Origin: Isoetes taiwanensis
Taxonomy: Eukaryota > Streptophyta > Lycopodiopsida > Isoetales > Isoetaceae
Assembly (NCBI GenBank): GCA_021234155.1
Contig: JAJEKV010000008.1
Span: 24,076,618-24,140,617 of the forward strand
Reading direction: 5' to 3'
DNA length: 64,000 nt
Shown here piece after piece: positions 33,950 to 45,980 of this stretch; positions within the stretch are counted from its first letter, which is position 1, and each line of letters opens with the position of its first letter. The notes under the pieces are model-generated. The model did not search any database, was not told the origin of the DNA, and saw nothing but the letters and a program-made list of their open reading frames with translations. The position numbers and the translations under genes were made by a program.

Positions 33950-34744
33950 TCTTTGGCAGGCTACCATTGAAGCCCGATGCTCTTCAACCTACATGCACAA
34001 TATGCACAGGAGGGACGGATGAAGTGGTCAACCCTAACCATTATTCTATGTCTGCCACTGCCATTGCAATGACTTTGCTGCTGATATCTGGAAGCCCTAG
34101 TCCTCAGTCGTACTTTCTATTTTCCAGTCTGGGTAGGAGCCTTGCCTTATATTGTTATTCAGCAGTGATGATGGATGGATGTGTGCCACCTCATGGGTGG
34201 CACCTTTTACTATTGTTATGATTTATTGATTTATTTTTTTTGTTAGTCTTGGAGCTTGTGGCCAGAAGTGCCCTGTTCTGCCAAGACCATAACTGTGGAG
34301 CTTGTTTTCATATCAAATGTACCCTTCCCTCTTTGCCATCGTGATTGCATCCTCGTCATCATCGTCAGATGAATGCCCCGATGGGGATTTTTGTGGCATT
34401 AACTAAATCCATTTTGACCTCAGTGGTACCGCCTTCAATTTTGCATTGTGGAAAGAAAGTTCGGTCTCAGAAACCTTGGCATCTTGCCTTTGTTGTACAA
34501 GAACTGAATTTCATTCAATTTCATCTATTCTGGTATAAAAATTGTTTTTTTTGCGGCGGATCGTAAAAGATTGTGTAGTTTCAAGACTCAGCATTCATAA
34601 GGTAGAGAAAACTTTACTGTGGTTTTGTGTTGGTTGGTCTCAAATTTGCCTTCCGAAGAAACAGAGCCAGAGAAGAAAAAGGGCTAGAGCTGGAAATTTG
34701 ATGTGCTCATTATGCCCGGGAAATTAGACCTCCAGAAAATTCCT
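33950..34744. other. No gene identified
   Basis: Short frames only (for example 33928-34221 and 34345-34566), without recognisable motifs. Confidence 0.35.
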
Positions 34745-35560
34745 CGATGGAACTTTCTGAGACGGGCCCACTAGATGAGACGTTAGGCAGTTATGCACCA
34801 TTCACTCCATATTCTAGCCAGTTCTGTAATTTTGTATCCATAGATATATTGCCATGATTTAGCATTTACAGAGTATAACTGTTCTCATTAGCAAGTTACA
34901 TAACAATATGGAAATTGAGGATAGCGTTCTGTCTACATTCAACTCATTCTACATTCAACTCATTCACTTTTCCTGTAGAATCACTTCTGATTAGCATTAC
35001 CGTGCGTTTGTTTAAGTAGTCCTCCATATCGCTCCAAGCTCATTCATTTGTTTGATAATAGGAAACACTTGGTCATTGTTAAGTGTATCGCTCTATCATG
35101 ACCGAACAATGCAGTTTAACTCCTATGTTCTCACACCAAGTTCGAAACCAAGTACTCACACCAAAAGTAGTCAGCGCATTATTAAGTGGTGGGCGTTAAT
35201 AGTGCCAAAACTCCAAAGTTTTTACATGATAGAAATGTTTGCAAACTCATAAATAGTGCCAAACTCACATCAAAAAAATGTTCGCACATGATCCAACTTA
35301 AAAAGGTTTCACACCAAAGAAATGTTTGAGGCGCTTGTTATTGTTATGTTATATAATTGAGAAATATACGTTATTTACTAATCAAACATAATGACGGATT
35401 CTAAGGACGCTCTATGAGAAAAAAAAAGTTCTTGGCTTGGAAGCCCTTCTCAACTAACATTTTTGAAAAGCAGTCTTCATAAAACCCCTAATAAATTTTA
35501 TGAAATCAAACACGTTCTACAGGACCATCGTGTAAAAACATAAAGGGACTGGGTTAAACA
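34745..35560 (+). repeat. Dispersed repeat, contiguous copy
   Basis: Matches 14975-15400 (left part) and 21722-22030 (right part) in the same order and orientation. It therefore represents the form without the 15.4-21.7 kb insertion. No coding capacity seen. Confidence 0.6.
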
Positions 35561-35953
35561 AGATGCTTTGGTGAGTTTTCCCAAATTTTCCCTATTGTAT
35601 TCATGAAAAGAATGCAAGAACTTAAATAATGAAAAAAAAATAAAAGCACCAACCTCTCCATCGGGTAGTTTGATAAGAGAGAAATTTGATCTGGTCCTGA
35701 ATCAGTTAATGCATAGGGAATATTTGGGACAAGTTATCTACAGTATTGAAACAAGGGAACGGAAAACAAGAGCAAAGCATATATATTGACCAAGCATTAG
35801 AGTACTTCCAGCTTCAATGCTGTAATTTCATTTGCAACTTAGATTAAAAAACGGAACATAATATGGAAAGAATGTGGCATCTTGCAACCCAAAAAGTCGT
35901 TTATATACCATCTGAAAACTTGAGAAAAACATCCTGGTGTAAATTTCCACTCC

Positions 35954-36434
35954 TCATTTCTTCTTGTCAGATCCTCCAGCAGCTCTGTGCAGATACAAGT
36001 AAGCAACATGGAAAAGCAAAAACAAATATAGAATCTACTAGCACAATGAAAACTTCACAAACCTCTGCTTCCGAACAGCAGTGGCCATTTCTTCACGTTT
36101 CCTCTTTGCCCTGATATGGCTTCCCAGTTTTTTCTTAGCAACTTTAAGTGCCCTCTTATCCTTACCAACCTTCAGAAGCTCTTGAATACGTTTCTCATAA
36201 GGAGCCCAACCGACAACTTCTCTGATCAGTTTCCGAATAAATCCTGTTCGCTTTTGCAACCTCTGTTCCGACGGAAACAGGCTTCCATCAATAAACAGTT
36301 TTCAGGAGGAAAAAAAAACACAGACTAACCCCTTTGTTGGCAGAAGGACGTGGCTTCAGCTGCCGCGGCGTCACAACAAAGCCTTTGTTGAGCCCGACGG
36401 CTATGCCGCTTGCTTGGACGCGCTCCGACGCCAT
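35954..36434 (-). CDS. RPL36: 60S ribosomal protein eL36
   Basis: Component of the cytosolic large ribosomal subunit. Three exons on the minus strand: 36434-36330 (35 codons from the ATG), 36262-36063 and 35984-35954, ending in TGA. Introns are 67 and 78 bp with GT-AG ends; the first is in phase 0, the second splits an Arg codon. The product is 111 residues, close to the plant norm of about 110-113. It carries family signatures [57 protein letters not shown] and RAKRKREEM, and ends GGSDKKK. No stop or frameshift, so it looks functional. The start fits because it is the first ATG and gives the usual N-terminus. It is the only clearly intact host gene here, compact and flanked by repeats. Confidence 0.96.
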
Positions 36435-36515
36435 AGCTGTGTTCCAGGATGAGAAGAAACCCTAAACCTAAAATCTTAAAGTACTAGAATTTCGCATTTT
36501 TAGGGTTCCTGGAGG
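36435..36515 (-). promoter_or_regulatory. eL36 upstream region with two telo-boxes
   Basis: AAACCCTAA on the plus strand at 36457-36465 and TTAGGGTT at 36500-36507 form two telo-box elements in opposite orientation, 23 and 66 bp upstream of the ATG. Telo-boxes are established in plant ribosomal protein promoters and 5' leaders. No clear TATA box, which is also common for this gene class. Confidence 0.65.
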
Positions 36516-37120
36516 TATTGGGGCAATTATTAATTTCGCATTTTTCGGGGCCCCATTGGGAATTAGTTTTGTGCTTTTTACTCTAGTAAGAAGTCAATCA
36601 GAAGCCAATTAGGAGATGCTGCGGCTATCGCCATAAATTGTGGCTACTGTCGTGTTTGAACCATCGCATATCTGTGGCATATCCAATCTCTTTCTTGAGC
36701 CACAAAGAATACACGGTGTTCTTTGGGGACTTGCGTTTTTTTTCCACTTTCATCGTGGTCCAATCACGACGATGGCCAACATTTACTAGGATACATGCTG
36801 GTGAGATATTACTAATCGATCGATGAGCAAGACTGGTGGAAAGTTTATTTTTGATGCGCAGCATTGATCATTTTTCTTGCGCCTTACTTGCATGAATAAA
36901 ATTTGATCTTGTTCTAACACATGTAATGTGGCCTAGATCGATAAGGTTATATGTTTTCAAAAGATAGGAAAAGATATGGTGAGAGGGCTATGGTTCTTTG
37001 AAGTGGAGAGCTAGAGAGTGGCCATTACACAGTAGTGAATTTCATGAACTATATCGAGACCCAACATGAGCTTGACATGGAGACAACTGCAAAATTCTTT
37101 TCTTGGAAGCGAAAAATCTT
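36516..37120. other. Gene-free stretch
   Basis: Upstream flank of eL36. Short chance ORFs on both strands and no motif recognised. Confidence 0.4.
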
Positions 37121-37389
37121 AGATCATATTCATTTTTATAAGCTTGCCCAAAAATAAACACAAGCATAGGTAGAGAATAGAATAGAATAGAATATGATTT
37201 TATCGTCCACGGAGACCAACTGGCCTATGGGACCCAAGTACAAAGAGAGAGCACTTAGATCATATTCATTTTTATAAGCTTGCCCAAAAATAAACACAAG
37301 CATAGGTAGAGAATAGAATAGAATAGAATATGATTTTATCGTCCACGGAGACCAACTGGCCTATGGGACCCAAGTACAAAGAGAGAGCA
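37121..37389. repeat. Tandem duplication, 136 bp (pair 6)
   Basis: Bases 37121-37256 recur from 37257. The duplicated piece spans unique flank, the GAATA tail and the LINE 3' terminus together, so it cannot be two independent LINE insertions. Confidence 0.95.
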
Positions 37390-39565
37390 AAGAAAGCGAT
37401 TACTACCTGGGATTAAAAACCCCCACCGAAGGGTTTTTGAGGAAAACCTTAGTAGCAATAAGGATGCCGACATCTCGCACAATTATATACATAATCACAA
37501 GAATGCAACCGAGGTTAATGCCGGACAAAGGGCATAACCGAGTCCCGTGATCCATTATCTCCCGCAGGTACGATCCCAACAAGCCTACTGAGAGGCCATG
37601 CTCAAGAGCTCATCATGCGGGCCCGATGGGGCACAACTAACCGAGCATACCGAGCCAGGATATGCAGAGACACGGACAGCCCGGAGGGCGTGACTTTCAT
37701 CCTCAATGGCGCGATTGGATAAAGACCGGCGGACTGGCCCTCACACGGCTCGAATCCATCTCCCCTGCCTCAATGCGAGGTGGTGTGCACTGCGGCGAAT
37801 GGAAGCAATCACCCTACGCTTTTTTCATAGGTAGATGGGTGCGCATGTAGTGGTGTGGGCCCCACATGAGCATGGGATTAACTCATTGCCGATAATTTGC
37901 CACCTTGACATGTGATGTGGCCTCTCAGATCCCAAAGCTTGGCCATGAAGCAAGCATCAAGAAATCGCGCTTCAAGGGCGGCGTTCTTCGGTGTATGCAT
38001 TGGTCCACATCTCAGATGTTCGCACATTCCATCGCGAGAACCACGGGCTTGCTTGTCTTTCCAAAGAAGCTTTGAGTCGATTTGGGCCCCATCGCCAACG
38101 CCAAAGCAAGGTTGGGCGCGGGCTTCATCCATAGCCACCACCTTCCGGAAGTAAATAATGTGACGCCCAAGTAATGACCCTCAGAATGGAAGGAAGCTGT
38201 CTCTCGAGCAAGATCGATATGGGGACCGTGGATTTCACTCCCGGTGCAGGGCCAAGAAGGCCTTCTGCACTGCCTAGATCGTTCCAAGTGGTGAGGGATA
38301 TCACCGCCCCCGGAAGGACCAGTTCAACCAAGCGCCGAAGAAGTGTGCCTCGTGACCCCATGCATACCGCCTTGTGATCGTTGTTTTGTATTGCATCTGT
38401 GTGGCTTTCCGACTGCGACTGGGACCAGAAACCGATGGATGGATCCCATGTGTGGTAGTAGAAAACTCAATGCCCAAATACTTATAAGATCGAGCCACCT
38501 CCACTACACCGCCGGTAAGTGAATGAGGGAAGGCGGGGTCGGGATGATGGGACCCGGCAGCACCTTCGCTCTGGCCAAGTTAACTCTCATGCCGCTGAAT
38601 TGGGCGTAAAGTCTCCAAAGCATCGGTGGCGCTGCATGTCCTCCGGGGTATACATCATCAAAGATATATGAGTTGCCGGATTATGTGGTGCATCAACCGA
38701 AGGCCTCCCGCTCGCCTAGCCATTCTTCTAGCTGGTCAATGTACAATCCAAGAGCGCCGGGGGGGATAGTGGGCAGCCCCTGGCGCAATCCCAATGCCAC
38801 TAACAACTGCTCCCTGGACAAGCAGGAGACGAACGGAGCAAGCCTCAGATAGAATCAGATATAGCATTCGCAAGTCGACTGGGGTCCCCTAGCTGCCTCA
38901 ATCTGTCCCACAACTTATCCCCGAGGCATAACTGTGGTCAAAAAGCCTTGCGAAATCCACAAAGCAACAAGACAGGTCTCGGGCGCTGATTCCGGCTATC
39001 CCTATGAGTGTTCGCAGAGTGAAGATATGGTCAATAGTAGAATGCCGGGGCGGAAGCCCCGGCCGCAGGTGAGAGCCCCGACTTCTCCATCCCTCCGCCC
39101 AAAGTGTCGGGCCGCCAAGAATCTCTACCAAAGCAACTTGGCAAAGACAGAACTGACCATAATGGTACCTGGTTGGTCGGGCCGTGGGGGTCCCCTCTTT
39201 GTATATGGGCACAACTCTACCGGGTAGTCCAAAGGCGGGGGAGCCTTCTTGCAATGCCCCCTGAAGAGTGTTGTGAGAACCGGCACCATTGGGGGCCCGC
39301 CCACTTGAGAAGCTCACCGCATACCATCCAAATCGCGCTGCCTTCCTTAGCTTGTAGGCGCTATGTGCCCATTATGACATCCCCTTCAAGAATGAGTGCT
39401 AGGCCCTGTCATGAGGTACCGGCCGCCCGGCTTCTTTGGGTCATACAACCGCCGCAAAGTATCTCACCCATTGTTCCGGGTAATATTTCGTGGGTCGGTG
39501 CTTACTCAAGACCTTTCTCCGTAAGGCCCTAGGGTGGCGGTCTAGTAGACCAAACATCTCAGGTC
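37173..39565 (-). mobile_element. Pentamer-tailed LINE, 5'-truncated (copy 5)
   Basis: Minus-strand partner of 19.59-21.72 kb. From the right: TGCTTACTCAAGACCTTTCT (complement of the endonuclease/RT linker), RT pieces with HSTIDHIFTLRTLIG and CCFVDFARLFDHS (38.9-39.3 kb), EVARSYKYLGIEFSTTTHG (38.48 kb) and the C-terminal region (37.8-38.3 kb). It ends in TTTATCGTCCACGGAGACCA and a GAATA tail at the left. Truncated at about 39565 and heavily frameshifted. It retains RT motif A better than the plus-strand copy. Confidence 0.85.
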
Positions 39566-39977
39566 GGTGTTCCAGAAGAGAGAAGTGAATCTAATGATGT
39601 ATAGCTTGACATTTCCTTAGGTTTAGTTGCATATTTGGAGAAGGATAGAGTTGTAACTACAAGTAAGATTTTGGAAATTCACTTGGCTTGCTCTATATAT
39701 TACTTGTCTTATGGAACATGTTTGAGATGGATTCCACAGATTGGAGATGGTGTATGCGAAGATGCACTAGGCACAATCCTCGGATTAGTCTATTTTTTAC
39801 GTAAGAATCAGTAATCTGCTCTTTGTTTCAGACCACGGTATGTATGCCAAAGGTGAATGAAAATCAAGGCACTACCTGTGTTTTGTAATTATGTGTATAC
39901 TTGTTGAGACCTCCACTGGAATATTTCTTTAATTAGTCATAAGTTTATCTATAACTTAGACAACATTATATAGTGAC
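39566..39977. other. Gene-free stretch
   Basis: AT-rich spacer between the minus-strand LINE and the L1. Nothing recognised. Confidence 0.4.
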
Positions 39978-40249
39978 AATCAACATGAACATTCTGTATC
40001 CACTTCAGGGGCCTCTAAAGGTGGCTCTATCATTGCATGGAAGATGAATGTTCAAGTAACATTTACCCTTGTGGATCGATGGGGTAGATGGGTTATCATC
40101 AAGTGGCAGGAGGAATCAACATGAACATTCTGTATCCACTTCAGGGGCCTCTAAAGGTGGCTCTATCATTGCATGGAAGATGAATGTTCAAGTAACATTT
40201 ACCCTTGTGGATCGATGGGGTAGATGGGTTATCATCAAGTGGCAGGAGG
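39978..40249. repeat. Perfect tandem duplication, 136 bp (pair 7)
   Basis: Bases 39978-40113 are repeated at 40114-40249, at the 5' end of the L1 endonuclease region. Confidence 0.95.
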
Positions 40250-41213
40250 GCGGGCAGGAGTGGGGATTGTCAATGTTTATGCCCACAATAATGCACGCCG
40301 AGAGGAGCATTGTGGGCGCCTCTGAGGAATAAGCCGGTGTTTTGGGTGCCGGTGTGGCCCGGTTGTCGCCGGGTGATTTCAACATGGTGGAAACCGTTCA
40401 GGATAGGTGTGGCCGTGGGTCGGAGGTGCTACAAGGTTTTGAACGGGAGCGTTGGTTAAAGTTGTTGGATTCCTTGCATCTAGTAGAGTCCTCGGGTGAC
40501 TCCACCTTCACATGGTGCAACCAATGGATTGGGGCGTGCCGCAAGCGATGCTCGCCATGACAGATGCTATGTGAATGCGCTGGTATTGATCTTGGCGCCT
40601 CAACTCAGCGCGTAATATTTTGTCCACTACGTCTCCCGACCACTACCCGCAGCTTATTTTTCGCGAATGTCGCAAAGAACGCCAAGCCGGGCGAGGACGG
40701 GTGTTTAAATCAACACTAGATTTCTTAAAGGATGGACTTCTCCCGGGAATGCCAAAGAGATTTGGTTCCGCGACTTTCGCGATAACTCGATGTTAGGAAT
40801 GATTAGAGCACTTGCGGCAAAGAAAAGCTTTTGCAAAGTCCCGGGGAAGTCGGGAAGGCTCGAAGAAGAGCGCTGAGTCCCTAGTTGGCGCTTTATATCG
40901 GGAACCGAAGCCCTCGTGACTTCAACCTTCCGATGGAGTTCGAAAATGAGGTCTTGCCTCATTTCAGCAGGATGAGTCTAGGCGGCATCTCGTGCAAGGG
41001 TGAAGGGATCACGTGGTTGAGAGAAGGCGATACCAACTCCAAAATGTTCTTGTATGCACGCCGTGGAAGAAGTATGCGCGCGCCAATGTCGCCGTTGGAA
41101 ATGCCCGATGGTCATGTTCTCCACGTCGCAGCGGATATCAAAAAGTTGTTCATCAGCATTTTTTCGTGATTTCTTTCGTGAGAAGAACCCACAAATGTCC
41201 TGGTTTAGATGGC

Positions 41214-41410
41214 ATTCCCGTGGAGTTTTTTCAGGAATACTGGGAGTGGGTGGGGGACTCTGTGTTGCAGACTTATCATGATCTATTGACTGCTGAGTCG
41301 CTAGATTATAGACTCAACACTGGATGCATCTCACTGATTCCCAAGGTCAATTCCCGTGGAGTTTTTTCAGGAATACTGGGAGTGGGTGGGGGACTCTGTG
41401 TTGCAGACTT
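41214..41410. repeat. Direct duplication, 136-bp offset (pair 8)
   Basis: Bases 41214-41274 recur at 41350-41410 (61 identical bases) inside the L1 RT. Confidence 0.95.
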
Positions 41411-41505
41411 GCCAAGGCCTTGTCTATGAGACTTCAGGAGGTCCTTGTGGAGGCAATTAATCCAATGCAGTCCGGTTTCATTCCAGGCAGGCATATTCTT
41501 CATAA

Positions 41506-41743
41506 TGTGGCGGCAGCTTTTGAGGGCATTCACTGGGCGCGGAAAACAGGTCAGCAGATAATTTATCTGAAGTTAGATTTTGCCAAAGCATATGACAGTG
41601 TCCGCTGGGACTTCCTGAAGAAGATGATGTTAGCCTTTGGGTGTGGCGGCAGCTTTTGAGGGCATTCACTGGGCGCGGAAAACAGGTCAGCAGATAATTT
41701 ATCTGAAGTTAGATTTTGCCAAAGCATATGACAGTGTCCGCTG
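41506..41743. repeat. Direct duplication, 136-bp offset (pair 9)
   Basis: Bases 41506-41607 recur at 41642-41743 (102 identical bases), giving two copies of RT motif A. Confidence 0.95.
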
Positions 41744-41781
41744 TGGAATTCGCCAAGGTTGCCCTCTGGCTCCTTACTTAT

Positions 41782-42053
41782 TCACCATCGTCGCAGAAGC
41801 CTTATCTCAATTGTTGCACGCCGCCATGGAGGCAGGGGTCATAGAGGGGTTACGGATGGCCGATGGATCGCAGCAGATTGGAAGTCAGTACGCTGATGAT
41901 TCCTTTCTTTTCTTGCATCACCATCGTCGCAGAAGCCTTATCTCAATTGTTGCACGCCGCCATGGAGGCAGGGGTCATAGAGGGGTTACGGATGGCCGAT
42001 GGATCGCAGCAGATTGGAAGTCAGTACGCTGATGATTCCTTTCTTTTCTTGCA
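41782..42053. repeat. Perfect tandem duplication, 136 bp (pair 10)
   Basis: Bases 41782-41917 are repeated at 41918-42053, giving two copies of the YADD motif in different frames. Confidence 0.95.
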
Positions 42054-43712
42054 AGCCGAGGAGTTGAATCTGACGAACATGAAGGAGCTTTTGGATACTT
42101 TCTCTATTGCATCGTTGTCTAATCGAATCGACGAAATGCTTCAAGCGCTATAATGCCACTGAGCCTATGCCTCACGTGGTGTCCGCCTTCCCATGGCGGA
42201 TGCAGCCACAGTGGGCCGCTTTTAGACCGGGCTGGTATCCCATTTGGCATCGATATTTCTCGCCGCAGTATCCGGGAGGACATCTTGGTGGCTTTGGCGT
42301 CGACACTCAATTGGTGGAAAGCCGAAAGCTTTCAATGGCTGGCAGTGTGGTTACCGCGGGTAAAGTCGGTATTATGCTCCACGATGTTTACATGGCCTCA
42401 CATTTCGCCCGTGAGAGTAAGATGCGTGAAATCTCCGCCATTATCCGTGAATCGCCCGGGGGTAATGAGGAAGGGGTGGTGAAGGTGGCATGGTGGAAGT
42501 GTGTCCGCCCCAAGGCGCGGGAGGATTGGGGATTCTTGACCTTTCTTCATAGCAAGATCCTAGTATCCAAGTTCATTTTCGCTATCCTCGTGGACGAAGC
42601 TCGATTCTCTCGGCATGATTTTGCTTTCGCAGCCTCTCGCCTCATTCAATTGTGTTCCATAAGCCCTCTTTGCTCCCCGCTGCCCCCCCGGGCCTTATTT
42701 GCGAGAGATTAAAGCTTATGTCAATGCCTCCCCTTTTTGAAGGGCCTTCTTCGAGCCCGGAGCAGGTTCGGGCCGTTGTTCGAGATAGATCTCTCATGTT
42801 GTATCCAGTTGACGTCTCCGCTTTGGTGGATACCCTCGCCTCGGTCGGTCATCCCTAGATTGGTAGCCGCCTCAGAGATCCCGGGTTCAGGCCAACAGAT
42901 GGTCACAAAGATGGGGTGGCCGGGGTGGAGGATTGGTACTTTGATGGTCACCGGGCGCCTTGGCGATTTATTTCGTGATAGGTTCCGCTTAAGGAACAAG
43001 ACATTGCGACGGGTTCGTGGTGGCAAACATTCTCGGCCGCTAGATCCCTTCAAGAACAGACAAGTATGGAGATGCAACCCAAGATCGATTCACAAACTTT
43101 GTTAGGTCCTCGCTACGGGCTTCTAGCAATTCAGATGAGTCTGCCTCCCCTCGGATGGGTGGGCTTTGGTGTTCCAGGGGATGATTGGGGTGCAATTTGG
43201 CGATGGGTGTGGAATCCAATCTCTGCCGCCTAAGACCCATACATTATTATGGCGCAGATAGTGCATCGTTCATTGAGGGTGAATACGGGTGCAATGTGAT
43301 AAAGCCATTCATTAGTGATTTATGCCCAATGTGTGGCGTTTGTCCTCAAACCTTGAACACGTGATGTTCTTGGCGATGGAAAGTGGCTGATATGGAAGCG
43401 ACGGCGCATGAAGGTTTTCAGAAATGCAGAGTTACAGCCTGGCGCATTGATCCCTCAATTGAGGTATAAGTTATATCTTTCCTATGAGGCATCCACTCGG
43501 AAGGAGCAGGTTAAGGCAGCCGTCTGGGAAAGGACACTCCTCATTGTAGATAGTCTTGGTAGATTCATCCCATAAGGGGATGTAGGTTGTTTTCATGCGG
43601 TTCGTGGGTCTTCGCCCGAGCTTGTTTGCTTGGGCAAGCACACCCCTATATCGCTTCTTCTGTATTCTCATTCATATTAATTAATTAAGTTTATCCTTCA
43701 AAAAAAAAAAAA

Positions 43713-43985
43713 CATGAACATTTCCAGCATCTATATTATCTTGAGTTAACATTCACAAACAGCTCAATGCTCGAACATGTCAGCTGTAATATATTTCCTA
43801 TTTATGCCAAGTTGAATTCTCCAGTACATCCATAGTAGGCAAACAAAGTCGATATGCCCAGCTAGGAAGCATTCATAATAGTGCTAGCAAAACTAAGGTG
43901 GAACGGATAAATGTGGCAATATATATACAAGTTTATTGTTATGTAGGGTTTGTATGAAGTGGACCCTGCAAAACTCACTTGTATG
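43713..43985. other. Gene-free spacer
   Basis: Between the L1 tail and the AGATTC array. No feature seen. Confidence 0.4.
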
Positions 43986-44885
43986 AAGATTATCCCAAAA
44001 TTCCTCTAGATTCTCCAAGGCTCTATGAAGATTCCTCTAGATTCTTCAAGATTCCTCTAGATTCTTCAAGATTCTGCTAAATTCTCAAATATTTCATGAA
44101 CGTTCCCTTGGATTCCCAAAGATTATTCCAAGACTCCTCTAGATTTCCCAAGATTCTATGTAGATTATTCGTAGATTCGCTCAGATCCTATGAAGATTCC
44201 CCTAGATTCTCCAACATTCCATCAAGATTCCTCTAGATTTTCAAAGACATAATGAAGATTTAGATTCCCCTAAAATCCCAAAGATTCTCCCAGGATTCCC
44301 ATAGATTCTCCAAGATTCTATGTAGATTCTCTTAGATTCCCTTATATCTATGAAGATTCTCCTAGATTCTCCAAGATTCCATCAAGATTTCCCTGGATTC
44401 TCAAAGGTATTATTCCCTTAGGTTTTCAGATATTCCCTCAAGATTCCCGTAGATTTTCTACATTCTATGTAGATCCTCCTAGATTCTCTAAAATTCTATC
44501 AAGATTTACATTCTCAAAAATTTTATTAACATTTCCTTAGATTCCTCTATATTCTTATAGATTCCTCAATATTCTTTGTACTTTCTCCTAGGTTCTCGAA
44601 GATCCTATGAAGATTCTCTTGGACTCTCTATGATTCCATCAGGATTCCCCTACACTCTCAAAGATTCTATAAAAATTTCCTTAGATTCCTCTAAATTCCC
44701 AAAGATTTTCTTGAGACTCCCCAACATTCCGAAGCATTATCCCAATATGTCTCTAGATTCCCCAAGAATTTTATGTAGATTCTTCTAGATTCAAAGATTC
44801 CCCTAGATTCTCAAAAATTTTATGAAAATTCCCTTCGATTCCCCAAGATTCTTGAAGATTCTTCTCGATGACTTTTTAAGTTTTA
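43986..44885. repeat. Degenerate AGATTC-rich tandem array
   Basis: About 900 bp built from variants of CTAGATTCTCCAAGATTC and TATGAAGATTCC. AGATTC or a one-base variant recurs roughly every 8-18 bp throughout. Units are too diverged for a fixed period, suggesting an old minisatellite. The 70-codon frame at 44576-44788 is a repeat shadow. Confidence 0.9.
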
Positions 44886-44919
44886 TTCTTTGATTTAGCA
44901 TACCTTGATTGTTTCTTTA

Positions 44920-45191
44920 GTGAATTTGCATTCTTTAGACACCCAAATGTATTTGTTTGATTCATGTGACTTACACAACTACTACAGTTACATGTATCCA
45001 AGATTGAAATGTAACAAGTTATTATCTTCTGTCAATATCTTGTGTTTAAATTTAGGTGAATTTGCATTCTTTAGACACCCAAATGTATTTGTTTGATTCA
45101 TGTGACTTACACAACTACTACAGTTACATGTATCCAAGATTGAAATGTAACAAGTTATTATCTTCTGTCAATATCTTGTGTTTAAATTTAG
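44920..45191. repeat. Perfect tandem duplication, 136 bp (pair 11)
   Basis: Bases 44920-45055 are repeated at 45056-45191 in AT-rich unique sequence. Confidence 0.95.
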
Positions 45192-45739
45192 TTTTTCCGG
45201 CATGGAAAAACTTTTGGATTTTTTTTTCAGGTGAGTTTTCAAAGGTTTTAAAGCTTTTAGTCTGGCGGCAAAAAAGTTTCCAAAGATCCAAAATCCGGGC
45301 TTGCATTTTTCTTATAATTCGAAATTTCGATTTTGAGTTTTTCGTCCGCGATTGAAGGCTTTGGCTTCAAAGATGTAGGCCACTTTAATCTGATTTCTTT
45401 TGGAATTATGCAATAGGAGAAACTGCTGTAAATCAGATAAAAAGAAGGAATAGAAAGGGCCGAATTTAGGGATGGAAAATTTAGGCAAATCCAGTAGAAA
45501 AAGGAATGGGAAGACATAAAAATGCGCCAGATTTCGAGAAAGCAGATTGGTCGAACCATCTCTATGTTCGACGGATGCGTAATCTAGATGCTATTTGGTT
45601 GCATGCAGAGCTTCAGATGTTTCTTTCATAGGTGGATTGCATGCTCTTATGTTTCTATTCTATTCTATTCTTATGTTCTTCTTATGCTTTAGTGGTTGCC
45701 AAGTAATCTTGAAACCTACTGTTGGTAATGTTTGATAGT
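45192..45739. other. No gene identified
   Basis: A minus frame at 45257-45559 (100 codons) has no recognisable motif. An isolated TTCTATTCTATTC run at about 45652-45670 recalls the LINE pentamer tail but has no LINE sequence beside it. Confidence 0.35.
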
Positions 45740-45980
45740 TGATTTCTCATAATTCTGTGGCAGAAGGGAGTAGGTACAGGTTCAATAACCTCTTTCAACA
45801 ATCTAAAATCGAAGGCCATCTTGCACTTTTAAGTCTTAGTCTTTTGATAATTTCATTATCAAATTGGTTGCATCATGATTTCTCATAATTCTGTGGCAGA
45901 AGGGAGTAGGTACAGGTTCAATAACCTCTTTCAGCAATCTAAAATCGAAGGCCATCTTGCACTTTTAAGTCTTAGTCTTT
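45740..45980. repeat. Direct duplication, 136-bp offset (pair 12)
   Basis: Bases 45740-45844 recur at 45876-45980 with one mismatch. The unit contains an exon-like stretch after TGTGGCAG (GSRYRFNNLFQQSKIEGHLA). Confidence 0.93.

Larger units (their letters stand above)
41180..42150 (+). pseudogene. L1 reverse transcriptase domain, interrupted
   Basis: RT blocks in order: PGLDGIPVEFFQEYWEWVGD and LNTGCISLIPK (41.2-41.35 kb); NPMQSGFIPGRHILHN then YLKLDFAKAYDSVRWDFL (41.45-41.62 kb; motif A with catalytic Asp); GIRQGCPLAPYLFTIVAEA (41.75-41.81 kb; motif B); and QYADDSFLFL (motif C, catalytic DD kept; present twice at about 41885 and 42021). The stretches normally found between the first three blocks are missing, exactly where a copy of the preceding sequence has been inserted by the 136-bp duplications. 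The parental element may therefore be less damaged than it looks. Confidence 0.85.
39978..43712 (+). mobile_element. L1-type LINE, 5'-truncated, with poly-A tail
   Basis: Plant L1-like element. The endonuclease segment has GGSIIAWKMNVQVTF, VARLSPGDFNMVE (40.37 kb) and STFTWCNQWIGACRKR. The linker reads GEGITWLREGDTNSKMFL near 41.0 kb. The RT spans about 41.2-42.15 kb, and the zinc-binding C-terminus about 43.2-43.4 kb (LCPMCGVCPQTLEH). An A run ends the element at about 43699-43712. ORF1 and the start of ORF2 are absent. Three 136-bp duplications fall inside the RT and break its frame. Confidence 0.88.

Noticed and set aside
44576-44788. 70-codon ORF in the AGATTC array
   Set aside because: Open only because the repeat rarely contains stops in that frame; its translation is periodic.
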